From assembly GCA_044235425.1 (NCBI GenBank), contig JBIIHW010000004.1, positions 124,001 through 188,000 of the forward strand: a DNA stretch of 64,000 bases, written 5' to 3'. Source of the DNA: JBJSXJ01 sp044235425 (lineage in GTDB: Bacteria; Planctomycetota; Planctomycetia; Pirellulales; Pirellulaceae). Below are positions 35,901-44,214 of this stretch, piece by piece. Position 1 is the first letter of the stretch, and each line of letters starts with the position of its first letter. The translations under genes were made by a program, and so were the position numbers. A model generated the notes under the pieces. It was not told the DNA's origin. It made no database searches and saw only the letters and a program-made list of their open reading frames with translations.

Positions 35901-36805
35901 CGTGCCCAGCGCTGGCCATAAAGCGGACTGTCGAGCAGCCGATCCACCACTCGTTCATACGCATCGGGCTGTTCATCGGCGAGGAAGTCGCGCGTTTGTT
36001 CGAGGGTGGGAGGTAAGCCGGTCAGATCCAGCGTCACTCGTCGTAGCCAGACTTCGCGAGCTGCTTCGCGGCGCGGAGCTAAACCTTCGCGTTCCAGCCG
36101 CTGGCCGATGAAGCGATCAATGTCATTTCGGGCCCATTCCGGGTGGAGCAGGTTGGGTAGCGGTGCACGCTGGGGAGCTCGAAAGGACCAATGTTCGCGC
36201 GGATCGCGTTCCGCTCGCTCATCGACCGGCCCTGGTGCTCCCGCCGCAATCCAGCGTTCCAGCAGAGTGATCTGATCACCGCTGAGCGGCATACCTTCGG
36301 GCGGCATGCGGTGCGACAGATCCGTGCTGCGCACTCGCTCGATTAGTTTGCTGGCTGTCACGTTGTCGGAGCGAACAATCGTGCCATCGGTGCCGCCGCG
36401 CCGAATCAGTTCCGCCGTATCGAGTCGCAGACCGGCTTCTTGTTTGAGCCCGGCATGGCAGGCGTAGCAGCGTTCACGCAGCAGCGGTTTCAGGCGACGC
36501 TGGTAGTCGTTCACCGCCGCTGGTTCGGTGGTTGCTGCGGCGGGCTCGGCGTTCACTGCGGCGGGCTCGGCGTTCACCGCGGCAGGCTCGGCGTTCACCG
36601 CGGCAGGCTCGGCGTTCGCTGCGGCAGGCTCCGCGTTCGCTGCGGCGGGCTCGGTGCCGTTGGCGAGTGGCAGGATCGACGAGGTAGCAAGAGCGGTAAG
36701 TGCCAGCAGGCAGGAGAGGAACGACAGGCGTTTGAGCAGCGCGGGCTGCGCGGATGGATATTGCCTCGACTGAAGGGGCTGCCGTGCAAGAGAAAGCTGG
36801 TTCAT
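32975..36805 (-). CDS. PSCyt1/DUF1549/DUF1553 exported protein
   Basis: 1276 residues. A signal peptide (LSFLSCLLALTALATSSILP) is followed by seven EPAA-type heptad repeats, then a cytochrome-like PSCyt1 domain with RERCYACHAG (CxxCH heme site). DUF1549 follows (WSFRAPQRAPLPNL, YDQMVQAMLAADEI, FQCAHCHDHKYDPIAQQDYF, a second CxxCH), a middle region with LamG-like beta strands and a coiled coil, and DUF1553 (LANWITDRSNPLAARVAVNH, FDLGRNGSPPTHPELLDWLA). An outer-surface electron-transfer or polysaccharide-handling role is often proposed, but the function is unknown. ATG 36805 is used because longer frames run into prmC. Confidence 0.92.
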   Translation of the reverse strand: MNQLSLARQPLQSRQYPSAQPALLKRLSFLSCLLALTALATSSILPLANGTEPAAANAEPAAANAEPAAVNAEPAAVNAEPAAVNAEPAAATTEPAAVNDYQRRLKPLLRERCYACHAGLKQEAGLRLDTAELIRRGGTDGTIVRSDNVTASKLIERVRSTDLSHRMPPEGMPLSGDQITLLERWIAAGAPGPVDERAERDPREHWSFRAPQRAPLPNLLHPEWARNDIDRFIGQRLEREGLAPRREAAREVWLRRVTLDLTGLPPTLEQTRDFLADEQPDAYERVVDRLLDSPLYGQRWARHWMDVWRYSDWFGRRMVPDVWNSAPQIWRWRDWIVNSLNQDLGYDQMVQAMLAADEIFPADDRHWPATGFLIRNWYALNPNQWMRDNVEHTAKAFLGLTFQCAHCHDHKYDPIAQQDYFRFRAFFEPLAVRQDRVVGEPDPGLFQEYEYSSLRKIVRQGMVRVYDKNLDAPTWFYTGGDERNRVKEKGAIAPGLPAVLTAQPLAIAPLDLPSTGWYPGLRPAIIDTEISTLEAAVERAEGQVAEARRTAADAITAARTACATADANWQKALDETRAAGPLTALAGRQSLCLRASTGRRVLANSLRGLTALPAGTTVTFQLRIIADTHVNFQLAKDSVKGLTAACVIFEAGRIRSYQPGGFTEFDVGRYDFTGGQRHFQVRLAIEPAQDQARLTVIHLPNGQRLVDATPVALNGWNPIGDPTKGISFDARAGSVAAIDEFTVWSPSATASDPANKSPLPGLERVLKFDFEEPVYREGADVTGVEGWVASPFGTPPGSSEVTSVLDAPQLEPLRQQRLQARAALESAELIVQAAETTLSAAQAQQKTYAARVAAARGRWEQKLPADQLEPLERTALEAEKQAQQLSAQANWLASRRALAVAQALPESDMQRAKAIETATQQIASAQKVREQPSSLQQFSPLSPVYAAKSSGRRRALANWITDRSNPLAARVAVNHLWMRHFHEPLVATVFDLGRNGSPPTHPELLDWLAVDWMDAGWNMKRLHKQIVLSATYRQSSDPNAPAAWASADGASAAGTSATAASATAASATAESAAGTSAAPEEAPRVSDVENKFLSRMRVGRLEAELVRDSLLSLGGLLDRRHGGQELENSEALTTHRRTLYYSCHPEVGGKSSLGELFDAPDPTDCYRRSRSVTPQQALVLTNSSLAHEVSVSLVPQLERELATNLEPSASDDAFIRMAFEWILNRQARPAELQVCRDFLSRQTTTIAATEPAQAARRARESLVRALFNHNDFIAIR
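36515..36658 (-). repeat. 21-bp tandem repeat coding EPAA(V/A)NA units
   Basis: Seven in-frame units encode a Glu-Pro-Ala-rich linker between the signal peptide and the heme domain. Units 1-5 differ at few positions, which suggests recent expansion by slippage or recombination. A second Ala/Ser/Thr-rich repeat of the same protein lies around 33585-33665. Confidence 0.85.
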
Positions 36806-36833
36806 GGAAACACGTGGACATCCATAGGCGGCG

Positions 36834-37712
36834 TCACGCGATTCGTCGACCATGTACTACTCGCGCCAGACCGGCCAAATCTTTGGTTACTCCCACCCTG
36901 TCAAAGCGACCATCCGCTTGGATGAGCTGCTCCACATTGTGCTGAATCTGAGGACTGATTTCCAGAATTAACCAGCCACCGGGACGAAGTATTTCGGCAG
37001 CTTGAGGAACGAGACGAGCATACAGATCGGTCCCGTCGGCTCCACCGACGAGTGCCAGTCGTGGTTCGTGATCACGCACTTCGCGTGCTAAGCCACTCCA
37101 TTCCGACTCACTGACATACGGAGGATTACTCACCACGAAGTCGAATGGTTGGTCAGTCGCCGCGGCTGCCAGCAAATCACTTTCTCGAAATTCCACTCGC
37201 TCCGCCACACCCAGTTCACTCGCATTACGCTGAGCGACTTCCAGAGCGGCGGGGCTGAGGTCGAGTGCGAGCAGCTGAGCGGTTGGAGCATGGCGAGCGA
37301 TACTGATGGCGATCGCGCCGCTACCGGTGCCGACATCGACGATGCGTGCCGCTTCCGGATGGTTTTGCTGTTTGAGCCGATCCAGGACCTCGATCACGAG
37401 AAACTCGGTTTCCGGTCGTGGAATGAGCACGGCGGGCGTGACGTGGAAGGGCAAGGAATAGAATTCGCGTCGTCCCACCAAATAGGCCACGGGCTTTCCG
37501 GCGGCGCGCTGTTTCACCAGTTCGCGGTACGTTGCTCGCACCGCGTCGCTTGCGAGTTCGGCAAACGCGGTGTAGAGATCGAGTCGCTGGCAGCCGCGCG
37601 CGTGAGCCAGCAGGACTTCGGCATCCAAACGCGGGGATTCAGCTCCCTGCTTCTTCAGATAGTCGGCCGTCCAAGTTAACAGACGACCAATCGACCACTC
37701 TTCGCCCGCCAT
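36834..37712 (-). CDS. prmC: Peptide chain release factor N5-glutamine methyltransferase
   Basis: 292 residues. An N-terminal helical domain (LLTWTADYLKKQG, LDAEVLLAHA) precedes the SAM-binding domain with VDVGTGSGAIAISIA and the catalytic NPPY in FVVSNPPYVSESEW (about residue 190). It methylates the glutamine of the GGQ loop of release factors using SAM. ATG 37712 follows the prfA stop by 14 bases, so the enzyme and its substrate are encoded together. Confidence 0.93.
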   Translation of the reverse strand: MAGEEWSIGRLLTWTADYLKKQGAESPRLDAEVLLAHARGCQRLDLYTAFAELASDAVRATYRELVKQRAAGKPVAYLVGRREFYSLPFHVTPAVLIPRPETEFLVIEVLDRLKQQNHPEAARIVDVGTGSGAIAISIARHAPTAQLLALDLSPAALEVAQRNASELGVAERVEFRESDLLAAAATDQPFDFVVSNPPYVSESEWSGLAREVRDHEPRLALVGGADGTDLYARLVPQAAEILRPGGWLILEISPQIQHNVEQLIQADGRFDRVGVTKDLAGLARVVHGRRIA

Positions 37713-37726
37713 GGATCCCTCCTGGA

Positions 37727-38803
37727 TCAGTCCGACAGGTCACCCATATCACCACGCTGTTGATTTCGATCGTATTCGATCAAGGCGTCTGTCACCGGTT
37801 GCAAGTCGCCATTGATGATTTGATCCAGCTTGTAAAGAGTGAGCCCGATACGGTGATCGGTTAGTCGGTTTTCGGGAAAATTATACGTACGAATCCGTTG
37901 GCTGCGATCCCCGGAACCGATGAGTGACTTGCGTTCTTGGGCGCGTTTATCGTGTTCCTTTTGTCGAAAGTGTTCATACACTCGTGATTTAAGCACTCGC
38001 ATCGCTTTGGCGAAGTTCTTGTGCTGACTGCGTTCATCCTGCATTTCGACCACGATGCCGGTTTCAAAGTGCGTCAGGCGAACTGCGGACTCGGTCTTGT
38101 TCACGTGCTGACCGCCAGGGCCGCTGGCACAGTACAAGTCCTTGCGATAGTCCTCGGTCTTGATATTCACTTCCACATCTTCGGGCTCGGGCAGCACGGC
38201 GACGGTGGCGGCCGACGTGTGAATGCGGCCCTTGGCTTCGGTGGAAGGCACTCGCTGCACGCGGTGCCCACCGCTCTCATACTGCAGCTCCCGATAAACG
38301 CCCTCGCCTTCGATCGCCAGAACGACATCTTTGAAGCCGCCCAGTTCCGTGGGGCTGGCGTCCAGCACTTCCACTTTCCAGTTTTTGGTTTCTGCATGCT
38401 TCTTGTACATGCGGAACAGGTCACCGGCGAACAGTCCCGCTTCGTCGCCTCCCGTACCCGCTCGAATTTCCATCACGCAGCGAGTTCGATTGGCATCTTC
38501 ACCACCGACGGTCAGATCGAGGAGTTCGTTCCAGAGCCCCTCGCGTTCGGTGCGCAGGTCGGGCAGCATGGCGGCAGCCAGCTCTTTCAGCTCCGCATCC
38601 TCGCCTTCGGACAGGGCTACGGTCTCGCGGATCTCGTTTACGACTTGCTGAAAACGACGATATTTGCCGGCGAGCTTGGCGAGCGAGCCATGTTCACGAG
38701 CTGCGGCGGCCATGCGGGAGGAATCGGTCAGCACCTGCGGATCTTGCAGCTGCTGCTCGAGTTCCTCAAAGCGAGCCAGTTTTTCATCGAGAAGTTGTCG
38801 CAT
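37727..38803 (-). CDS. prfA: Peptide chain release factor 1
   Basis: 358 residues. The stop-codon-reading PxT motif is RVPSTEAKGRIHTSAATVAV (PST), and the peptidyl-tRNA hydrolysis motif is GPGGQHVNKTESAVRL (about residue 230). RF1 terminates at UAA and UAG. It lies between rpmE and prmC with gaps of 18 and 14 bases, a common bacterial layout. Confidence 0.95.
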   Translation of the reverse strand: MRQLLDEKLARFEELEQQLQDPQVLTDSSRMAAAAREHGSLAKLAGKYRRFQQVVNEIRETVALSEGEDAELKELAAAMLPDLRTEREGLWNELLDLTVGGEDANRTRCVMEIRAGTGGDEAGLFAGDLFRMYKKHAETKNWKVEVLDASPTELGGFKDVVLAIEGEGVYRELQYESGGHRVQRVPSTEAKGRIHTSAATVAVLPEPEDVEVNIKTEDYRKDLYCASGPGGQHVNKTESAVRLTHFETGIVVEMQDERSQHKNFAKAMRVLKSRVYEHFRQKEHDKRAQERKSLIGSGDRSQRIRTYNFPENRLTDHRIGLTLYKLDQIINGDLQPVTDALIEYDRNQQRGDMGDLSD

Positions 38804-38821
38804 GACCGCAACGAGACCGCA

Positions 38822-39079
38822 TTAAGCTTGCGGCTTAGCGGCAGGCTTTTTCTTTCCGGGCTTTTGCAGGCTGGAGTAGGTGCCGGCGGCGAATTTGGTT
38901 TGGAATTTTTCAATACGTCCCGCCGTATCAACGAACTTCAAACGCCCCGTGAAAAACGGATGACACTGATCACAAATGTCAACCTTCAGTTCTTTACGAG
39001 TGCTGCGAGTCTTGAACGTATTGCCACAACCGCAGGAGACCACGGTTTCTACATACGGAGGATGAATGCCGTCTTTCAT
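38822..39079 (-). CDS. rpmE: 50S ribosomal protein L31
   Basis: 85 residues, slightly longer than usual because of a lysine/alanine tail (PGKKKPAAKPQA). MKDGIHPPY and VSCGCGNTFKTRST with DICDQCHPFFTG give the four cysteines of the zinc-binding (C+) form. It is the first gene of rpmE-prfA-prmC. A G-rich minisatellite lies about 160 bases upstream. Confidence 0.95.
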   Translation of the reverse strand: MKDGIHPPYVETVVSCGCGNTFKTRSTRKELKVDICDQCHPFFTGRLKFVDTAGRIEKFQTKFAAGTYSSLQKPGKKKPAAKPQA

Positions 39080-39238
39080 ACCAAGATCCCCGAAATCAAG
39101 CCGTTAAGGGTGAACCAGCTAAGTGTTTGCTCAGCCAGGCTAATAAATCTAATCAATCCGCGTTTCCATCTCCCACTGGCCAGCCTCCCGGCCCCTGAGA
39201 AGCTCGTATCGTATCAGCGGCGAAGCGGTCGAGCAAGT

Positions 39239-39494
39239 CCGGTGGGGAGGGGGGAGGGGGGAGGGGGTCGGGGTTGGGGGGGGCGGGGTTCGGGGTTCGG
39301 GGGTTCGGGGGTTGGGGGTTCGGGGGTTGGGGGTTGGGGGTTCGGGGTTCGGGGTTCGGGGTTCGGGGTTCGGGGGTTGGGGGTTCGGGGGTTGGGGGTT
39401 GGGGGTTGGGGGTTCGGGGTTCGGGGTTCGGGGGTCGGGGGTTCGGGGTTGGGGGTTGGGGGTTAGGGGGTTGGGGGTTAGGGGTTAGGGGGTG
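39239..39494 (+). repeat. G-rich minisatellite of GGGGTTC/GGGGGTT units
   Basis: About 255 bases made almost wholly of G-runs of 4-8 separated by TTC, TT or TTA, after a GGGGAGG-rich lead-in. More than thirty G-runs lie on the + strand, so G-quadruplexes could form; the other strand is C-rich. It ends over the 3' end of the DUF1559 gene (stop at 39485). The rest of the 39080-39238 gap shows nothing else. Confidence 0.92.
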
Positions 39495-40501
39495 GTTTCG
39501 CTGGCTTCGCGGGTGACGAGTCGGGCGGCACAGCGGAGGTCGAGTGATTGGGCGAGGAAGCGGACAGCTCCGTCGGCGAGTAGTCCGTTCGCGCCGCCGC
39601 GATGGAATCCATAGATTTCATTGTCATTGCTACAGTTGACGGCACAATCGGCGACGAGGTCCGCGGGGGAACGCATGCTGCCGTGGAGGATGAAGGGGGA
39701 GCGGGCGTCGCTCCAGGCCGCTCCGGTCACCTTCCCGGAGACGAGTTGACCGGACGAGTTCCAGGTGGCGGAGAGTTGACCGCGAGCGCCGTAGCGTTGC
39801 GGTCGGCCGGCGTCTTCCACGAGGCACAAGGTTTGGGATAGTCCATCGGTGATGCGCGTCAGTGGGTTCACTTCGTTGACCACGAGCACTCCGCGAGGCA
39901 GGCGAGCGGTGGAGGCATCGATCAGGTCCCATTTGGCAGATTCGGAGTCCACGCCGTAGACCGGAGCGTAGTCACCCACGGCGGCTCGCCAGCGTTCCAC
40001 TTTGGTCGTTCCCCCCGAGGTGTTCGCGGGAGGTTCGTACTGACCGTAATCCCAGCGTTCGGGCTGGGGAGTGGCGGGGCAGGTGAGTTGTTTCCAGCGG
40101 GCTTCGCGGACGAGTTGATTGGAGCTGCTACGCCAGTCCGTGGTCCAGTCGTATTGATGGGACCAGGTCACACAGTCCAGGTAGGGTAGCAGGAAGGGTG
40201 TCCAAGCATGATTCGCGCCACCGCGCCGTCCGAAGTACTGATGAGCGGCAGTCGTTTCCGCTCCCTGCAGTGCACCTGGAGGGAGCACTTGCCGCACTTG
40301 TTCGAATTGCTGGAGGGCGAGCCCTAGCTGCCGCAATTGAACTTGACAGGCATTGCGCCGTGCGGTTTCGCGAGTTGCCAGCAGGGCCGGCAGTGCCAGT
40401 GCCAGCAGCAAGCCGCTGACTGCCATCACCACGACCAATTCCACCAGCGTCCAACCTGATTGCCAACTCGATTTTCCACTCGATTGCCAACGATCCTTCA
40501 T
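39485..40501 (-). CDS. DUF1559 protein with prepilin-like N-terminus
   Basis: About 339 residues. The N-terminus has GWTLVELVVVMAVSGLLLAL, a type IV prepilin or pseudopilin cleavage site and helix (Glu five after the cut; Trp in place of the usual Phe). The DUF1559 body follows: RETARRNACQVQLRQLGLAL, WTPFLLPYLDC, and near the end FHRGGANGLLADGAVRFLAQ, the H-x-G-G...DGxVRF signature. Such proteins are very numerous in planctomycetes and probably build surface pseudopili or matrix fibres. ATG 40501 is spaced best from AGGAG; ATG 40507 is also possible. Confidence 0.9.
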   Translation of the reverse strand: MKDRWQSSGKSSWQSGWTLVELVVVMAVSGLLLALALPALLATRETARRNACQVQLRQLGLALQQFEQVRQVLPPGALQGAETTAAHQYFGRRGGANHAWTPFLLPYLDCVTWSHQYDWTTDWRSSSNQLVREARWKQLTCPATPQPERWDYGQYEPPANTSGGTTKVERWRAAVGDYAPVYGVDSESAKWDLIDASTARLPRGVLVVNEVNPLTRITDGLSQTLCLVEDAGRPQRYGARGQLSATWNSSGQLVSGKVTGAAWSDARSPFILHGSMRSPADLVADCAVNCSNDNEIYGFHRGGANGLLADGAVRFLAQSLDLRCAARLVTREASETTP

Positions 40502-40617
40502 CGCCATTTCTCCTGATAAGTGCTTCACCGTGACGAGAACCACGACGGTTACACTTATCTATGACGAGAAAATGGCACTCCGCGTTGCATCGATTTGGGA
40601 AAAATTTCCGTGACGGT

Positions 40618-40986
40618 CTATCGTCGGTTACTGAGCATCGCGGCGATGAAGGCGAGGGCGAAAAAGCAGGCGCCGAGCGTCGAGATGATGCCTAGCACGA
40701 TGCCGATCCAGGCGTGTAAGGTCCCTTTAATGATCGGATCCCGTTTATGGGCTTTGAGCCCTTGGAATCCGAGGATGATTGGCACGATGCCGACGGGTAA
40801 TCCGAAAAAGCAGCACAGGCACGACAGAATGCCGAGGTAATACGCGGTGAGTGCCTTGGGATTTTTGTACGGAATCAAGCCGCCGGTGCCGTCGCCCTGC
40901 GATTGATTTCCAAACGGCGTGCCGCCCGGTGGTTGAATGGGCGGCGGCAGGTTGGACGATTCATAAGGATTCGACACTCTGGTCAC
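40618..40986 (-). CDS. Small membrane protein (DUF4190-like)
   Basis: 122 residues. A proline/glycine-rich, cytoplasmic-looking N-terminus (about 1-45) precedes two membrane helices (about 48-73 YYLGILSCLCCFFGLPVGIV and 92-116 WIGIVLGIISTLGACFFALA) with GFQGLKAHKRDPIIKGTLHA between them, as in DUF4190 proteins. GTG 40986 follows AGGAAAG. It has no clear partners; function unknown. Confidence 0.75.
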   Translation of the reverse strand: MTRVSNPYESSNLPPPIQPPGGTPFGNQSQGDGTGGLIPYKNPKALTAYYLGILSCLCCFFGLPVGIVPIILGFQGLKAHKRDPIIKGTLHAWIGIVLGIISTLGACFFALAFIAAMLSNRR

Positions 40987-41045
40987 TCGCTTTCCTGCGG
41001 TGTGGCTGGAACGAACCGTGATTTGTGCCCTTCGAGGACTTTCCG

Positions 41046-42425
41046 TTAGATCACTTTCGTGACGCCGGGAACGGGCCGAGCGTAGTTGCCGTCGGGACCT
41101 GGAACCAGCGGCTTGAACTGACCTGGTTCTTTATCGAGGTCAGGCTGCAGCGGCATGTCCTGGACCGTCTTGTATTTGTCGACGGGCGACACAACGATTT
41201 GGGAATTCAGCGCATCCTGCCACGAGATTTTTTGTCCGGAGTAGGTACACATGCGGCCGAAAATGGCCGTCATGGTGCTCAGCGCACCCCACTCGCCTTC
41301 ATTCGGAATCTTACCCGCCCGCAGATCCGCAAACAGATCGTGGTGTTCTTGCTGATGGCCGTCGCCGCCGCCGCGGCCGTAGCTGTAGAGCACTTTGCCT
41401 TGGGTATCGAGAATGCGAGCACCGCTGATGTCGGCCGAACCCTTGGTGCCGTGCACGTGTTCCGAAACGGCGTTGAAGCAGTTCGGGATGTGACGGCATT
41501 GGCTGTAGAGGTTGGCTCCGTTTTGATAACGGAATTCGATGAAATGATGGTCGAAGGTTTCCCCGTAATCCTTACCCTTGCGCACTTCACAGCCACCCAT
41601 GCCTTGGCCTTCGACGGGGTAACCGTTCATCACCCAGTTGATGACGTCCAGGTTGTGAATATGTTGTTCAACGATGTGGTCCCCACACAGCCAGTTGAAG
41701 TAATACCAGTTGCGCAGCTGATATTCCATCTCGGTCATATTCGCTTGCCGTTCGCGAACCCATGGCGTGGCGCCATTCCAGTAGGCGCGGGCGAGGATAA
41801 TGTCGCCGATCATGCCGTCCTGAATCCGCTGGATGGTTTCCTTGTAACGAGGTTCATGCCGACGTTGCAGGCCGACCGCGACGGCCAGGTTCTTTTCCTT
41901 CGCCGCCTTGTTCGCCTCGAGCACTCGACGCACACCTGCCGCATCCACCGCGACCGGCTTTTCCATGAACACGTGTTTGCCCGCTTTCACAGCGGCTTCG
42001 AACTGCTGCGGCCGGAAGCCGGGCGGAGTGGCCAGAATGACCATGTCGCAGTCGGTTTGCAGCAGATTTTGATAGGCGTCGAAGCCCGCAAACATCCGCT
42101 CCTTGGGCACATCGACCTTATCGTTGTGAGCGCCTTTGATCCCACGATAGGCGCCTTGAATGCGGTCTTCGAAGACATCGGCCAGGGCCGTTACTTTCAC
42201 TTCACCGCCCATGGTGTTGAGTGCCTGGACGGCGGCACCGGTTCCGCGACCACCGCAGCCCACTAAGCCGACCTTGATCGTGTCGCTGCCGAATGGATGA
42301 GCGGCTCGGGCGAAATTGAGCGTGGATCCTGCCACCGCACCACCGGCCACCAACATCGACGAAGTCTTAATAAAATCGCGTCGCGAAGTTTGATCCACCA
42401 CCGCCTTCTGCGCCTTACCCGTCAT
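41046..42425 (-). CDS. Tat-exported Gfo/Idh/MocA family oxidoreductase
   Basis: 459 residues. A Tat leader (SRRDFIKTSSMLVAGGAVAG) precedes the Rossmann domain with KVGLVGCGGRGTGAAVQAL, VILATPPGFRPQQFEAAVKA, and GKHVFMEKPVAVDAAGVR, where EKP carries the family lysine. The C-terminal beta domain (WNGATPWVRE, NWYYFNWLCGDHIVEQHIHN) shows the H-x3-H pattern of the planctomycete type. It should oxidise or epimerise a sugar or polyol with a bound NAD(P). AAGGAG lies upstream of ATG 42425. Confidence 0.9.
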   Translation of the reverse strand: MTGKAQKAVVDQTSRRDFIKTSSMLVAGGAVAGSTLNFARAAHPFGSDTIKVGLVGCGGRGTGAAVQALNTMGGEVKVTALADVFEDRIQGAYRGIKGAHNDKVDVPKERMFAGFDAYQNLLQTDCDMVILATPPGFRPQQFEAAVKAGKHVFMEKPVAVDAAGVRRVLEANKAAKEKNLAVAVGLQRRHEPRYKETIQRIQDGMIGDIILARAYWNGATPWVRERQANMTEMEYQLRNWYYFNWLCGDHIVEQHIHNLDVINWVMNGYPVEGQGMGGCEVRKGKDYGETFDHHFIEFRYQNGANLYSQCRHIPNCFNAVSEHVHGTKGSADISGARILDTQGKVLYSYGRGGGDGHQQEHHDLFADLRAGKIPNEGEWGALSTMTAIFGRMCTYSGQKISWQDALNSQIVVSPVDKYKTVQDMPLQPDLDKEPGQFKPLVPGPDGNYARPVPGVTKVI

Positions 42426-43197
42426 CTCAGTATGCTCCTTCGAAGATATGTTCGCCGTACCGGTTTCCAGTTGAGTTTCTAACTTGAGCCTCCAGCATAC
42501 CCCGCTCCGCGCGCCGATTCAATCAAGGTAGCGTAGTGGAGCTTCAGCGACTCGTCTTCCTGAGCGGCGGAGCCGTGGCAGTTGCTTGCCGGGCGCGCCA
42601 GCACCCGGATCTCTCGCCCGATAAAATCTCCGAAATCGCGGAGCGATGGCATTGGCGGCCACTTGGCCATGGAATTCCGCCAGGACTTGCGACGCGATGC
42701 CCATGCGGCGGCTCTGCCGCTCGGGTTATTCGTGTGAGAATGATTCGCCGTGGCCCCTCGTTTCAGGCGCTTGCGCACCTGGCTACCGAATGCCGTCGCT
42801 CCGCGATTCCGGACGAGGATCAATTTTGCAGATTTCGATCCTTTTTCATGGGTCTATAGCAGAATTTGTGGGTCCTTTTGGGAACTCTGCCCTCAAGCCC
42901 CTGGGATTTATCGCACACGTATTAAAAGCAAGGCTGGGAGTGAGTAGGGAAGGCAAGTGAGGCGGCTATCGCAGCCGCCCCGCCTTGCTTCCAACCCTGA
43001 TCCTACCAGCAGAGTTATCTGCTGGTGACTGAGGATGCTTTCACTCAGCCCGCAGGCTTGGCGAGGGTAGATGGTAGATGGTGGAAGTGAAGTGGTGTTG
43101 TGGGAGCCAGGAAGCAGCGCAATATACCAGAAGTTCTTCGGCCATTTAGTTTGCTCAGGATGCGAGTTCGCTTCGGTCATCGAAGCTGGCTTAACCT
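42426..43197. other. Gene-free interval with dispersed repeat and IS end
   Basis: No gene recognised. It contains an inverted pair of GAAATCGCGGAGCGATGGCA-like sequence (about 42623-42645 and 42793-42815) and the left end of the ISL3-like element (42850-42998). From 43000 to 43197 nothing is recognised except short inverted repeats (about 43006-43025). Confidence 0.6.
42850..42998 (+). mobile_element. Solo left end of the ISL3-like element
   Basis: GGGTCTATAGCAGAATTTGT starts here and the next ~145 bases match 44342-44490 at nearly all positions. The element breaks off after CCAACCC; no transposase part follows. A remnant copy in the same orientation as the other two. Confidence 0.8.
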
Positions 43198-44214
43198 TTA
43201 TTTTTTCAGCCGCCTCTTTGCCAAAATGCCCCCCAAGCCCAGCAGCACCCAAATCGCCATGACACTCGGCTCGGGCACTGTTGAAACACTAGCGACACGA
43301 AAACCGATGTCACCATTCGCTTCGAAGTCAGGTCCGGCGTCACCATAGCGACTCGCTGATAACATAAAGAAGCCGTTGATATGCCAGTTGCCGCCACGGA
43401 TCGCCCGATGGGCCGCCCCACTCACATTCGACAGGTCGTACGAACTCTCTTCCCATTCCCAAGCATTTCCATTGAGGCCCATAACACCGTAAGGGCTCAA
43501 TCCACCCGCTTGGTTCACATCCGCCGGGCCTTGCTCAAAAGGCTGAGCGTAAACGGCCGTGTTATCACTCGTACCGCTTGCTACCGCAGTTGGGGCTGAG
43601 TTGCTGCCGTTGGCGTAGTTGTAGTAGGTGCTATTGCGAGGATTGTAATATGCCGCTTTATGCCACTCGTTGTAATTGGGAAGGACATACTTTGCTCGCT
43701 TGCTTCGATACGGGTTTGACGCGTCATAGTCGAGCGTATCGGATGCAGCCCACAAATCGACGTTATCGTTTACCCCACTCGTGGTGAATTTATAGGCTTC
43801 GTGGTTTCCCGTGCTGGTATTGAGCCAGTTGACGAATCGAGCCGCTTCGTTCCATGAAATAGCTCTGGCTGGCTTATTGGCACCGGCATCGGTGGTGGTG
43901 ATCACTAAACCGTTGGCTGTGCCAAAGTTCGCGTTGTACTTGGTGATCATATTCTCGCTGACTTCGAACTTGCCAATGCTGTAGGCGTAACCTACGCTGC
44001 CTGCTGGATTAGGAGCCCCGTTGGTATCGGCAGCATTGCCCGGATTGCCAATCCTGACAAAGTCCATGGTGAACTGGTTGGCGCCTGACCCAAAGCTCAC
44101 TACCGCTGCTGGGCACGGTGCAGCCAAGCTCGCGACCATTGTCAACGCACCTGCAGCGGCACTCAAAACGCGCAGCCAAGCCCAACGCCCATCAAACAAA
44201 TAAAAACAACTCAT
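43198..44214 (-). CDS. PEP-CTERM-anchored protein with FGE-sulfatase-like domain
   Basis: 338 residues. A signal peptide (VLSAAAGALTMVASLAAPCP) is followed by a SUMF1-like domain: DFVRIGNPGN, GYAYSIGKFEVSENMITKYN, ARAISWNEAARFVNWLNTST, YVLPNYNEWHKAAYYNP, YGVMGLNGNAWEWEESSYDL, RAIRGGNWHINGFF and IGFRVASVS. It ends VPEPSVMAIWVLLGLGGILA followed by KRRLKK: the Pro-Glu-Pro motif, membrane helix and basic tail of a PEP-CTERM sorting signal, cut by an exosortase. The catalytic Cys pair of true FGE is not visible, so a binding role is more likely. It lies between two ISL3-like remnants. Confidence 0.88.
   Translation of the reverse strand: MSCFYLFDGRWAWLRVLSAAAGALTMVASLAAPCPAAVVSFGSGANQFTMDFVRIGNPGNAADTNGAPNPAGSVGYAYSIGKFEVSENMITKYNANFGTANGLVITTTDAGANKPARAISWNEAARFVNWLNTSTGNHEAYKFTTSGVNDNVDLWAASDTLDYDASNPYRSKRAKYVLPNYNEWHKAAYYNPRNSTYYNYANGSNSAPTAVASGTSDNTAVYAQPFEQGPADVNQAGGLSPYGVMGLNGNAWEWEESSYDLSNVSGAAHRAIRGGNWHINGFFMLSASRYGDAGPDFEANGDIGFRVASVSTVPEPSVMAIWVLLGLGGILAKRRLKK

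Noticed and set aside
38021..39466. Long + strand open frame of 481 codons ending in Gly/Val/Trp repeats
   Set aside because: Antisense to prfA and rpmE, then runs through the G-rich minisatellite; no family resemblance.
39239..39494. Possible CRISPR array
   Set aside because: Units are 7-8 bases without distinct spacers; it is a minisatellite.
41025..42266. + strand open frame of 413 codons
   Set aside because: Antisense to the Gfo/Idh/MocA gene, which has the Tat leader and family motifs.
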